From Candidatus Poribacteria bacterium (GTDB taxonomy: Bacteria; Poribacteria; WGA-4E; WGA-3G): DNA of 64,000 nucleotides. This document shows, piece after piece, positions 1 to 9,072 of the stretch. Numbering within the stretch: position 1 is the first letter of the stretch; each line of letters begins with the position of its first letter. The notes beneath the pieces are model-generated. The model had not been told where the DNA came from. It was given only the letters and a program-made list of their open reading frames with translations, and made no database searches. Where the stretch lies: contig JAAXGN010000104.1 in assembly GCA_012267415.1 (NCBI GenBank), positions 1 through 64,000 on the forward strand, given 5' to 3'. The translations under genes were made by a program, and so were the position numbers.

Positions 1-313
1 CTCCTTACTCATTTGTTTCTACAAAAACTTTACATATCCGAAAGATGTTCATTACTGAATTTCAAAATAGAAAGTGTGATCATGCCAAAAACTTTACACA
101 CACCTTGTAAAACAGAAACCTTTGAGTATCCGACAAATTTGTGATATACTTTATAGGAAGCAAGGATCGCAAATCCTAATTTGAATTCCTATGTTACTCT
201 AAGATTTCCCAATACATCAGTGGGGTACATAAGAGATAAGATAACTATGCATCACAAACAAGAGACATTGATCGGGCAAAAGACTATTGGACACAATACA
301 AGGAGACACAATA
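1..313. other. Upstream noncoding region with repeat ends
   Basis: No convincing gene. Two copies of the dispersed end sequence AAAAACTTTACA lie at 23-34 and 87-98; the second reads GCCAAAAACTTTACACA, the right end of the element family found in other intergenic gaps here. A promoter-like pair follows at 122-150. Confidence 0.5.
122..150 (+). promoter_or_regulatory. Sigma-70-like promoter for the antitoxin-like gene
   Basis: TTGAGT at 122-127 and TATACT at 145-150 are separated by 17 bp. The predicted start lies about 155 bp before the gene at 314. Seen by eye only. Confidence 0.4.
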
Positions 314-724
314 ATGGAAAAATATCCAACATGGCGTGAGTTTCTGATTGAAAAACTCACTAATCCAGAAAAAGCACTTGGCTATCTCCAAGTTTACCTT
401 GAAGACTATCTGATTGATGGTGATACACCGTTCTTTCTAAAAGGAGTACGGAACGTTGTCCAAGCACAGGGAGGCATCCCTAAAGTCGCGAAACAAGCAG
501 GCATCGATCCAGAAACACTTTCAGATTTCTTATCCAGTGAAGACCCACTGAATCTTAACATCTTTTGTACTATCCTCAAAGTTTTCGGATGGCAACTTTC
601 AATTGAACCTTTAGCAGCAAAAGCAAAAGATCAGAGTGATGAGGTCACAAGCCAAAAATTGACAAAATCAGACGAGACATTAAAAGCAAGCACACCGCAG
701 GTGGCTGAAACGTCACCTACTTAA
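314..724 (+). CDS. HigA-type HTH antitoxin-like protein (orphan)
   Basis: A protein of 136 residues resembling the 'putative addiction module antidote' HTH family. It has a FLKGVRNVVQAQGGIPKVA segment, an HTH (AKQAGIDPETLSDFLS), then VFGWQLSIEP, the usual end of the family domain. A hydrophilic, probably disordered tail of about 30 residues follows and is not typical. The ATG at 314 is preferred over one at 287 because AGGAGA lies at 301-306, seven bases upstream. No RelE/HigB-like toxin lies on either side; the next gene is a TonB-dependent receptor 57 bp downstream. It may be a solitary regulator rather than half of a toxin-antitoxin pair. Confidence 0.7.
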   Translation: MEKYPTWREFLIEKLTNPEKALGYLQVYLEDYLIDGDTPFFLKGVRNVVQAQGGIPKVAKQAGIDPETLSDFLSSEDPLNLNIFCTILKVFGWQLSIEPLAAKAKDQSDEVTSQKLTKSDETLKASTPQVAETSPT

Positions 725-781
725 TAAGATTGTGAAATTGTGTAATCATAATTCTGTAACACAAACACTTCAGGAAAGAAT

Positions 782-3019
782 ATGAACTTTGGTAGATTAT
801 TTTGGACTTTAGTTTTGATAGCGATGTTATCAATCGCTTTATCAGTCAATGCCGATGAAGAAACAGAAGAGGTATATATATTAGAAGAAATTGTGGTAAC
901 TGCCCGCAAGCGCGAGCAGTTATCCTTTGAGGTGCCGCTATCTGTTTCTACTATCCACGGTGATAAATCCAATACAATACGATCCTCTGGTTTAGACCTC
1001 CGTTTTCTATCTAATCGCACACCGAGTTTGCAGATGGAATCATCCTATGGACGCGTCTTTCCACGATTATACATTCGCGGACTTGGAAACACAGACTTTG
1101 ATCTCAACGCTTCACAACCGGTATCACTACTGTCCGATGGTGTAGTGCTTGAAAATGCATTACTAAAAGGGTATCCTGTCTTTGACGTAGATAGGATTGA
1201 GGTGTTGCGAGGACCGCAAGGCACACTCTTCGGACGGAATACACCCGCAGGTGCTATTAAGTTTGAATCACTCCGTCCGACACAGACATTTGAGGGATAC
1301 GTACGGGTGAACTATGGACGATTCAACGCCTCCAATTTTGAAGGCGCAGTATCAGTACCACTGATACCTTCTGTTTTATCCTCTCGGTTCTCCTTACTCA
1401 GTCAATGGCGCGACGACTGGATAGATAATAACTTCAACGAAGAGAGTGTCTCTCTTGGCGGACATCTTGACCTTGCAGGCCGTATACAACTATTATGGAC
1501 TCCCATACCCGAGTTGGAAGCATGGATAAAGTTGCATGCGCGTGATCTCAATGGCACTTCTCGTCTGTTCCGTGCAAATATCCTGAAACCGGATGAAGGT
1601 GGTCTGATAGATGACTTTGAACGTGACAGCATCACACACGATGGAGATAATGAACAAACACTGCGTTCAGGTGGACTTGCTGCTGAACTGCGCTACAATA
1701 TCGGAAACTTTCAATTGATCTCACTAACTGGATATGAACGACTTACAAACTATTCACGAGGAGATATTGACGGTGGATACGGTGCTACCTTCCTTGCAGA
1801 AAGTGGTCCAGGTTTCATCCCATTTCCATCTGAAACCGCCTCCGGAATCCCTTTATTGAGTCAGTTTAGTCAAGAGGTAAGGTTGATGAGTCCAGATGAC
1901 CACTCGCTCTCTTATCTGACCGGAATATACTACTTTCATGAGTTCGTAGAGATGGAGGATTTCAACTTCCTTACCACAGCAGGTGGTGCTATGGATAGAG
2001 CAGTCTATCAAGAACAGACTGCTACCGCAATGGCAGCTTTCGCTTCTGCCACATACAGCATAATTGAAGACCTTGAATTAGGAGCTGGTGTGCGCCTGTC
2101 TAATGACGCAAAAGACTATAGGGCATGGCGTGAAGTCGTTCCTGATAAAACCGATGCTAAACCCCTTGAACCCATCCTACAGGACCAACAAGATACTGTC
2201 TGGAGTGGGGATATCAGCATACGTTATCAAGTCACCCCAAATGTTCAAACCTATATACGCACAGCACGAGGATTCCGAGCACCAAGCATTCAGGGACGAT
2301 TACTGTTTGATGATGAGGTGACAATCGCAGATACAGAGACTATTCTGTCCGTAGAAGGTGGAACAAAGTTGCGACTATTGAACCAACGTCTACACCTTAA
2401 CTTAGGTGTTTTCAACTATATGATGCAAGACCAGCAGCTGTCCGCTGTGGGTGGAGAATCTAACGTCAATAGGTTATTGAATGCCGAAAGCACCACTGGA
2501 CAAGGTGTTGAAGTAGAACTGATGTTCTTGCCATTTAAGTCGCTTCAAGTCTCAGGCGGACTAAGCTACAACCATACGAATATTGACGATCCAGCGTTAG
2601 CAGTAGCAGGATGTGGTGCGCCGTGTCAGGTTCTGGATCCGATTGCTTCTGAAGAAAACAACACTTTCTATATTGATGGGAATAGTCTACCCCAAGCACC
2701 TGAATGGATAGCTGATATAATGTTGCGATACATGCTTGAACTACCGAATGGGTATCGGATTATCGCTGCAACCGATTGGGTATATCGTAGCCGAGTACAT
2801 TTCTTTTTATACGACTCTGTGGAATTCAGCGATGACTCGTTATTAGAGGGAGGTATACGACTTGCTTGTCAATTATCCGATGGATACACAGAGGTGGCAT
2901 TTATAGGACGAAACATTCTAAATAACACATCTCCCACCGGCGGTATAGATTTCAACAATCTGACAGGTTATATGAACGAACCAAGGTTTTGGGGTCTGGA
3001 ATTGGCGAGTCGGTTTTGA
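782..3019 (+). CDS. TonB-dependent outer-membrane receptor
   Basis: A 745-residue outer-membrane receptor. Residues 1-24 form a signal peptide (cleavage after SVNA). A TonB-box-like/N-terminal motif EEIVVTARKRE lies at 35-45, followed by a plug domain with the characteristic RIEVLRGPQGTLFGRNTPAG stretch near 140-160. A long beta-barrel follows and ends in the terminal Phe expected for BAM recognition. Length is normal for the family. AGGAAAG at 772-778 supports the start. Substrate cannot be read from sequence; siderophores, cobalamin or glycans are all possible. No exbB, tonB or transport partner lies in the window. It converges on the protease gene at 3038 with an 18-bp gap. Confidence 0.93.
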   Translation: MNFGRLFWTLVLIAMLSIALSVNADEETEEVYILEEIVVTARKREQLSFEVPLSVSTIHGDKSNTIRSSGLDLRFLSNRTPSLQMESSYGRVFPRLYIRGLGNTDFDLNASQPVSLLSDGVVLENALLKGYPVFDVDRIEVLRGPQGTLFGRNTPAGAIKFESLRPTQTFEGYVRVNYGRFNASNFEGAVSVPLIPSVLSSRFSLLSQWRDDWIDNNFNEESVSLGGHLDLAGRIQLLWTPIPELEAWIKLHARDLNGTSRLFRANILKPDEGGLIDDFERDSITHDGDNEQTLRSGGLAAELRYNIGNFQLISLTGYERLTNYSRGDIDGGYGATFLAESGPGFIPFPSETASGIPLLSQFSQEVRLMSPDDHSLSYLTGIYYFHEFVEMEDFNFLTTAGGAMDRAVYQEQTATAMAAFASATYSIIEDLELGAGVRLSNDAKDYRAWREVVPDKTDAKPLEPILQDQQDTVWSGDISIRYQVTPNVQTYIRTARGFRAPSIQGRLLFDDEVTIADTETILSVEGGTKLRLLNQRLHLNLGVFNYMMQDQQLSAVGGESNVNRLLNAESTTGQGVEVELMFLPFKSLQVSGGLSYNHTNIDDPALAVAGCGAPCQVLDPIASEENNTFYIDGNSLPQAPEWIADIMLRYMLELPNGYRIIAATDWVYRSRVHFFLYDSVEFSDDSLLEGGIRLACQLSDGYTEVAFIGRNILNNTSPTGGIDFNNLTGYMNEPRFWGLELASRF

Positions 3020-3037
3020 CAACAGTCTATGTCGCAT

Positions 3038-4582
3038 TCAATCTTCTATGTCCGGGTCTAATTCTTTCGCTTTTGCAAAATCTGCTTCCGCAGCTTCGTG
3101 CTGTCCGAGTGCTTGTTTTGAAAGTCCACGGTCTTGATAGAGTAGTGCTTTCTTTGGATTGAGACGAATGGATTCATCATAGTCCTCAATTGCTTCGCGG
3201 TGATCACCGAGGGCAGCTTTTGCAGCACCACGCGTGTGAAAGTAAGCTGATCTATAAACGTCACCTTCAGGTTGTAACCTTATTGCTTCGTTAGCATCGG
3301 ATATTGCTTGCTGATATAACCTTTTTGCTTCAGATTCGTTTCCTTCTTCCGTTTCAATCTGACCGAGAAGATACATCGTCCATCCACGACTATTGTGTGC
3401 CATACTCCGTTTGGGATCCCGATTTATGACTTGATTGTGATCTTCAATCGCATCTTGATAGTATCGCCGTGCTTCTCCCAGTTTCCCTTGTTTAGCAAGT
3501 TTCTCACCAAGTGCACGCTTTGCACTACCACGATTGTAATATGCTGATGTATAATTAGGATCGTATCCTATAGATATGTCATAATCCTCAATTGCACCAA
3601 CGTAGTTGCCAAGGGCAGATTTTGCAACACCCCTATTGCTGTATGCTATAATAATATCCGGGTTGAGTTTAAGAATACTGTTGTATTTTGCAACCGCGGA
3701 TTTATTTTTGCCTTTTGCTTGCTTCCGAGTTACCTGACCTAATAAAGTATACGCTTTGATTCGGGGATGCTTTTGCCAAGTTGTAAAAGATTCTATTTCA
3801 CCAGTTTCTTCTACGATAGAATTGAGATGATTAGAAGGAATAGCACTTCCCAACTGAAGATCAAGTCGCGTTTCATCATCACCCATTGCTCGCGCCATTA
3901 GACATGCTATACCGATGATTTCACCATTATTGTTTAATACAGGACTCCCACTATATCCTGGAGAGTACTGTGTTATAATCTCAAACCATTCCCTTTCGTT
4001 TCTACCAGATATAACGCCCTCAAGGCACTTATATTCAGCGTTATTATATGCAAGCGTATATACGGTATCACCTTCCTTGACATTATCACTATTACCAAAA
4101 TGGAGATGTGTCGTACACTTCTCGTTAACCTTCAGGAGAACCAAGTCATTGCTTTCATCATAAGCTTTTACGCCATCAATAGAATACAGGACAGGCTTTT
4201 TGCTAACTTCTCTTTTGTATGCATAAGCGAAATCTTTGTGGTCAGGATGATATACAGGTGTTTTTTTGACTATCTGCTGTTTTGCAGCGATTGTTTTCGC
4301 CTTTGCCACAACGTGTATATTAGTTACAAGTAGGTCTGGTGCTACAAAGAATCCTGTTCCAGCGACACCGATTTTCTGTGCATCTTTATCTGTGTCTTTA
4401 TGTATACGTGTGAACAAATTGTGCCAATTCGTATAGGTTACACTTTTGCTTCTCTTAAAGAACTTTTTAATCAACCAAGGTATGAACAATATATTTTTGG
4501 AAAATGCTTCAATATAAACTATTGCGTTTCTGTGTTTATCTTCAATCTGCTGGTGTATCTTATCTTTCTCTTGTTCCGCCAT
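3038..4582 (-). CDS. Cytoplasmic trypsin-like serine protease with TPR repeats (copy 1)
   Basis: A 514-residue protein with an S1 protease domain (about 70-260) and a C-terminal array of about six TPRs (about 280-514). The catalytic triad is visible: His90 (VTNIHV), Asp146 (SNDLVLLKV) and Ser211 (PGYSGSP). A hydrophobic patch near residues 30-42 follows a charged N-terminus, but no cleavable signal peptide is evident. It is the last gene of a minus-strand run of paralogues, 30 bp after a pseudogene copy. The last 60 or so codons are almost identical at DNA level to those of the gene at 5498, while the protease domains differ strongly. The substrate is unknown; TPRs probably select targets or partners. 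Confidence 0.9.
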   Translation of the reverse strand: MAEQEKDKIHQQIEDKHRNAIVYIEAFSKNILFIPWLIKKFFKRSKSVTYTNWHNLFTRIHKDTDKDAQKIGVAGTGFFVAPDLLVTNIHVVAKAKTIAAKQQIVKKTPVYHPDHKDFAYAYKREVSKKPVLYSIDGVKAYDESNDLVLLKVNEKCTTHLHFGNSDNVKEGDTVYTLAYNNAEYKCLEGVISGRNEREWFEIITQYSPGYSGSPVLNNNGEIIGIACLMARAMGDDETRLDLQLGSAIPSNHLNSIVEETGEIESFTTWQKHPRIKAYTLLGQVTRKQAKGKNKSAVAKYNSILKLNPDIIIAYSNRGVAKSALGNYVGAIEDYDISIGYDPNYTSAYYNRGSAKRALGEKLAKQGKLGEARRYYQDAIEDHNQVINRDPKRSMAHNSRGWTMYLLGQIETEEGNESEAKRLYQQAISDANEAIRLQPEGDVYRSAYFHTRGAAKAALGDHREAIEDYDESIRLNPKKALLYQDRGLSKQALGQHEAAEADFAKAKELDPDIED

Positions 4583-4612
4583 TGCGTTTCCTTTATAAAA
4601 AGCCTTTTGTGT

Positions 4613-5483
4613 TTATCCTTTTAAATTCGGATCTAATTCCTTTGCCTTTGCATGGTTCCCTTCATTAGATTCCATGCTCCCTCGTTTTTCTTTACAATAG
4701 GCATATATGCGGGGTTGTTTTTACCACTCCATCAAAGGTTCTACCTGTCCGGAATTAGTCATTAGTCTTCTAAGCAAGGTTATTGGAATGGCACCAATCA
4801 TGGAATAGGTATCAGTATCATTGTCATTAGGCATCTTTCCACCAGCACATACAACTCCTATTACTTCACCCTTGCTGTTTTAACACTGGACCTCCGCTGA
4901 GTCCTTCACAGTCCCTTGAAGATATTTTTGCCTTTATCAGGAATTGTGTTTCGCTATTATGATCACTGAGAATGTTTCCAATAATACCTTTGTATATATT
5001 GTCTTTATACCCGATGATGATAACAGGATCACCATCCTGAAGATCATCATTGTTTCCAACTGGAATCGGCACACCTGTTTCAGCAACCTTAAGGAGTACA
5101 AGGTCGTTCTTGTCATCACATCCTGCTACACCTTCAATTGTGTACCTCGTAATTGCTTCGCAATACTCAGATTGTTTATGTTCTGCATTATCTTGCATCC
5201 TTAATTTCCGAAAATGCTTCTGATGTGTAAGTTTTTTCACTGCATACCAAATACGCTTAAAAGCGGAACTCTTTACGATTTCATAATGCTTCGGTGTGAT
5301 TATCTCGTAATTGACAATAGGTAAACTAATAACGTGGATATTCGTTGCGATCTTATCTTGTTCTACGAAGAAGCCGATGCCAACACCAGATGTAAACCCA
5401 AATATTCTACCTCTCAAGAAGACAATGGATTTTTTGGTGTTTTCAACGATATTTTGGAATCTGTGATCTTTTTTCTTTGTCAT
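4613..5483 (-). pseudogene. Broken trypsin-TPR paralogue
   Basis: The open frame 5483-4866 encodes 205 residues of an S1 protease with His (ATNIHV), Asp (KNDLVLLKV) and Ser (EGLSGGP), and stops right after PVLKQQG. Removing one base from the T-run at 4878-4881 restores PVLNSKGEVIGVVCAGG, matching the intact paralogues, and the frame continues through GAIPITLLRRLM to EW. A TAA at 4721-4723 then replaces the Gln codon of the family W-Q-K linker. The frame resumes as KQPRIYAY and jumps straight to HAKAKELDPNLKG, the last family residues, ending at 4613. So it has a frameshift, a nonsense codon and deletion of almost all TPRs. A sequencing error could explain the homopolymer shift but not the other two lesions. 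Confidence 0.9.
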
Positions 5484-5497
5484 TTTGTATTTTTCTT

Positions 5498-6997
5498 TTA
5501 GTCTTTTGCAGGTTTATTTTTCCAGTTTTGTTTGAATTTTGGGTCTAATTCCTTTGCTTTTGCAAAATCTGCTTCCGCAGCTTCGTGCTGTCCGAGTGCT
5601 TGTTTTGAAAGTCCACGGTCTTGATAGAATAGTGCTTTCTTTGGATTGAGACGAATGGATTCATCAAAGTCCTCAATTGCTGCGCGGTGATCACCGAGAC
5701 CGGCTTTTGCAGCACCGCGCGTATGATAAAAGGCAGACCGATATTTTGGCTTCTTTAATTCTAACTGGAGTGCCTTTTCACTATCCGATATCGCTGCTTG
5801 AAATAGCATATCTGCTTCCACTTCGTTTTCTTCTTCAGCTTCAAGTTTCCCTAATAGGTATTTTGTCCATCCACGTTCATTATAGAATTTTGCCTTCTTC
5901 GGTCTTTGATTGATAGCTTCCGTAAAGTTCTCAATTCCCATCTGGTAGAGATTCCGCGCTTCTGCTATATTCCCTTGTTCAGTTCTTGCTTTGGCAAGAC
6001 TGCACTTCACACGTGTCTGAATTGCCAGCCAAAAACCTTGACCCAATATATTCCTAATGATTCTGAGAAAAATTCTCCTGGAAAGAACCTTGACAATTTC
6101 CCAATTCCATGCCAAAAACGCCCCAATACCAATGAAGCTAAATTTTTCTGGTTTGAGTCGCAGTGCAGTTAGCGCATCTGTGAACGCTTCATCATACCTC
6201 CCTACGGACATCTTAACAACGCCTCGATTATTGTAAATGTCAGTTAAATCTGGATTGAGTTTAAGAGCAGAATCATAAAGATCTATTGCCTCCTTATATT
6301 CACCTTGTTTTCTATTATCATCTCCTTCATACGCTGCGACATAGGCACGTATCCGCGAACGTTTTTGCCACACATCAAGGGATTCCACTTCCCCAGTCTT
6401 CTCCAGCAGAGACCTAAGAACATTGGAAGAAATGGATCTACCTCTATTTGGTGAACTGTTATCAAAAGACATTGCTTCGTTTGTGGCAACGGCTATGACT
6501 TCACCTTTAACGTTTAGCACAGGTCCTCCGCTATTTCCTTCAGAAACCTCAAAATTTAGCCACAGATGTTTACCACTATTTCGAATGCTGTGTACACTGC
6601 CTTCCACGGTACTTACTTTTTTCTTAGGATAACCTAAAACACGGACTTGGTCACCTTTCCGAACGGTATTACTATCACCAAGGATGAACGGTGCTCTTTC
6701 CTCAGCAATCTTTAGAACAGCAAGGTCGTCTATATCATCAAATGCTATGATACCTTCAATAGTGTAAGGTTCTTCTGTTTGATCACACATTGCAGTAACT
6801 TTTGTTGCTCCAGCAAGCACATGAACGTTCGTTACAATTTTGTCGGGTGCTACGAAGAAACCACTACCCCGTGCAGTTTGAACTCCCCATACAAGTCCAT
6901 TTATATATCCGCTGGGAATTTTTATTTCAAGACAAACTGTGGTGCCTTGTTTATCTATAGTATCCTGCTGGCGTAATTTATCCTTTACCTGCTCCAT
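5498..6997 (-). CDS. Trypsin-like serine protease with TPR repeats (copy 2)
   Basis: A 499-residue paralogue. The S1 domain has His59 (IVTNVHV), Asp91 (DIDDLAVLK) and Ser156 (EGNSGGP), all intact and canonical. The TPR region runs from about residue 215 to the end and is interrupted near residues 295-325 by a hydrophobic stretch (FSFIGIGAFLAWNWEIVKVL). That stretch could be a membrane-associated helix or a degenerate TPR. There is no signal peptide, so a cytoplasmic or inner-face location is inferred. AGGAAT precedes the ATG. It lies 29 bp after copy 3 and 14 bp before the pseudogene, so co-transcription is likely. Confidence 0.9.
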   Translation of the reverse strand: MEQVKDKLRQQDTIDKQGTTVCLEIKIPSGYINGLVWGVQTARGSGFFVAPDKIVTNVHVLAGATKVTAMCDQTEEPYTIEGIIAFDDIDDLAVLKIAEERAPFILGDSNTVRKGDQVRVLGYPKKKVSTVEGSVHSIRNSGKHLWLNFEVSEGNSGGPVLNVKGEVIAVATNEAMSFDNSSPNRGRSISSNVLRSLLEKTGEVESLDVWQKRSRIRAYVAAYEGDDNRKQGEYKEAIDLYDSALKLNPDLTDIYNNRGVVKMSVGRYDEAFTDALTALRLKPEKFSFIGIGAFLAWNWEIVKVLSRRIFLRIIRNILGQGFWLAIQTRVKCSLAKARTEQGNIAEARNLYQMGIENFTEAINQRPKKAKFYNERGWTKYLLGKLEAEEENEVEADMLFQAAISDSEKALQLELKKPKYRSAFYHTRGAAKAGLGDHRAAIEDFDESIRLNPKKALFYQDRGLSKQALGQHEAAEADFAKAKELDPKFKQNWKNKPAKD

Positions 6998-7026
6998 TAC
7001 AGTATTCCTGTCTATTGCCTGATGTG

Positions 7027-8571
7027 TTAGTTAGGACGATTTATTTCAAAATCTGGGTCTAATTCCTTTGCTTTTGCAAAATCCACTTCTGCAGCCTCGG
7101 ATTTACCGAGTGTATATTTTGAATTTGCCCTGTCTTGATAAAACAGTGCCTTCTTTGGATTTAATCGTATTGATTCATCAAAGTCCGCAATTGCCTCGCG
7201 GTGATTACTAAGCGCAGCTTTTGCAGCACCGCGTGTGTGAAAATAAGCAGCCATCTTTTTAGAGTTTGTAGTCTGAAACTGAAGTGCTGCGTCTGCGTCT
7301 ATTATTGCTTCTTTATACAATTTCTGTGCTTCAGTCTTGTTATCTTCTTCAGTTTCAAGATCTCCCAACAGATACTTGGTCCAACCCCTGCTATTATAAC
7401 TTCCAGCAACCGTCTTTTTCAGATTAATGGTGACAGTGAAGTCAAATATTGCCTCTTGATATAGCATTCTTGCTTTAGAATTGTTCCCTCGTTTCACTTC
7501 AGCACTTGCAAAACCAGTCTTTACATGTGCCTTAAATCTAAACCATCCACAATTGCCAAACATGAATCTCAACAACTTGATAAAAATATGTTTGCCTAAT
7601 GTTTTACACCACCCCATTTTCCATGATATATATTTTGTGATATTATCAAAACGAAATGGAACTGGTTGGAGACGTTTTAAAGTGAGTAGGTCTTCAATCG
7701 CTGTACCAAATGCCCCAAGTTCCATCCTTGCATCAGCTCTGCGTTTATACGCCTTAACCATATCGGGTTGGAGTTTAATTGCAGTATCATAATGGACAAT
7801 TGCCTTTCTGTATTCACCCTTATTTTGCAGTATGTCTCCTTCCTTAGTTTCTGTAAATGCACGTATATGCGGTAATCTCTGCCATTCCTTTAAGGGGATA
7901 GATTCTCTAACTTTGTTCATTAATCCTGTTAACGTTATAGATGGTATAGCATAACTGTAAACTTCATCTCCAGACGTATCAACACCAATAGTGTCCCCAT
8001 GAGCATTGAGAATAGGGCATCCGCTACTACCTTTAGTCGTTTCGATTCTCATACGGATGCGATCATTACTTGTCCGAAAACCATCAATAATACCATGCGT
8101 AATTTCTGCATTTCCATTTGGATAACCAACAGCACAAATTTTGTCTTCAGGCTTAATTTCAGTGCTATCACCTATTCTCAGAGGAACACCTTCACCATCC
8201 ACTTTTAGAAGAATTAAGTCATTTTCTATGTCGTACGCTTCAACACTATCTATACGACACTTTTCTTGTTTCTCTACAAATTCCGCGAAGATGGAAGCAA
8301 CTCCCCGCACAACATGAACATTGGTAACTATTAAGTGCTTTTCAACGAAAAAACCGCTGGCATAGTTCAATTCCCTTTCAAATATTCTATATTTTTTGAC
8401 GGATGGTTGGTCGATTGATTCTGTCTCAGGATATTGTGTAGGACTATCTATATCAAAAGCGATAACAGAATCATGATATGATACGGGTGACCACACTTCA
8501 AGGCGAACAACAGAATCAGCCAATGCTTTTTCAGTAATTCCTTGCAAATGTGTTTTTTTGTTGTGTTCCAT
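7027..8571 (-). CDS. Trypsin-like serine protease with TPR repeats (copy 3)
   Basis: A paralogue of 514 residues counted from the ATG at 8571. A further upstream ATG at 8598 overlaps the TATAAT box at 8597-8602, and GAGG sits eight bases before 8571, so the shorter start is preferred. With that numbering the triad is His86 (VTNVHV), Asp118 (IENDLILLKV) and Ser183 in GSSGCP, where the usual second Gly of GxSGGP is Cys. The N-terminus has an extra segment of about 50 residues before the protease core. TPRs start near residue 255, with a hydrophobic or aromatic insertion like that of copy 2. First gene of the inferred operon running down to 3038. Confidence 0.88.
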   Translation of the reverse strand: MEHNKKTHLQGITEKALADSVVRLEVWSPVSYHDSVIAFDIDSPTQYPETESIDQPSVKKYRIFERELNYASGFFVEKHLIVTNVHVVRGVASIFAEFVEKQEKCRIDSVEAYDIENDLILLKVDGEGVPLRIGDSTEIKPEDKICAVGYPNGNAEITHGIIDGFRTSNDRIRMRIETTKGSSGCPILNAHGDTIGVDTSGDEVYSYAIPSITLTGLMNKVRESIPLKEWQRLPHIRAFTETKEGDILQNKGEYRKAIVHYDTAIKLQPDMVKAYKRRADARMELGAFGTAIEDLLTLKRLQPVPFRFDNITKYISWKMGWCKTLGKHIFIKLLRFMFGNCGWFRFKAHVKTGFASAEVKRGNNSKARMLYQEAIFDFTVTINLKKTVAGSYNSRGWTKYLLGDLETEEDNKTEAQKLYKEAIIDADAALQFQTTNSKKMAAYFHTRGAAKAALSNHREAIADFDESIRLNPKKALFYQDRANSKYTLGKSEAAEVDFAKAKELDPDFEINRPN

Positions 8572-8596
8572 AGAAGTATCCTCATCATTAACTTTC

Positions 8597-8633
8597 ATTA
8601 TACATCAGATATCTCATGATTCATACCAAAAAG
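8597..8633 (-). promoter_or_regulatory. Conserved promoter block of the protease array (copy A)
   Basis: On the minus strand the block runs from CTTTTTGGTATGAATCATG to TATAAT (8597-8602 on the plus strand is ATTATA). The same 37-bp block recurs at 10571-10607 before the paralogue at 9073-10524, with most differences in the nine or so bases before the -10. No good -35 hexamer is apparent. Confidence 0.6.
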
Positions 8634-8645
8634 ACAAGGTACTAG

Positions 8646-9072
8646 GTGTGTAAAGTTTTTGTCACCATAAACGTCAATTTAAGGAAAATACGAAACCGTT
8701 ATACCCCAGGCCGGTAGGTGCGATATCCTTATCAATGCAGAATACCAAACGCGTATTCTGCCATAAGCATCAATTAGTAGCACATTCATCTTTGATTGTG
8801 TTTCTTTATACAACAAGTATCCTGATTGTGCTTCTCTGTACGACAAACATATTAACTGCGGCTGTAGCACATTCATCCTTGATTGTGCTTCTTTGGATAA
8901 CAACCATCCTTGATTGCGTCTATCTGCACAACATTGATAAGTCCCAATTCTTAGCAGATATTTTATAGCGTGGGTTGGCGTGTTGCGTTGCACAATCAAG
9001 ATGAATGTGCTACGGATTGATAACGCCAAATGTTGAGCAGATACTCTAACACGTGGGTTGGCGTGTTGCGTT
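8646..9072. repeat. Composite dispersed repeats between protease genes
   Basis: No gene in this 470-bp gap. It begins with the element end GTGTAAAGTTTTTGTCACC, then CCATAAACGTCAATTTAAGG (8665-8684) and a CAGGCCGGTAGGTGCGATAT core. From 8864 to about 9045 it matches 61897 to about 62078. That part is bounded by inverted arms, GTAGCACATTCATC-type at 8864-8888 and its complement at 8990-9013. TGGGTTGGCGTGTTGCGTT occurs twice (about 8971 and 9054). Confidence 0.75.
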
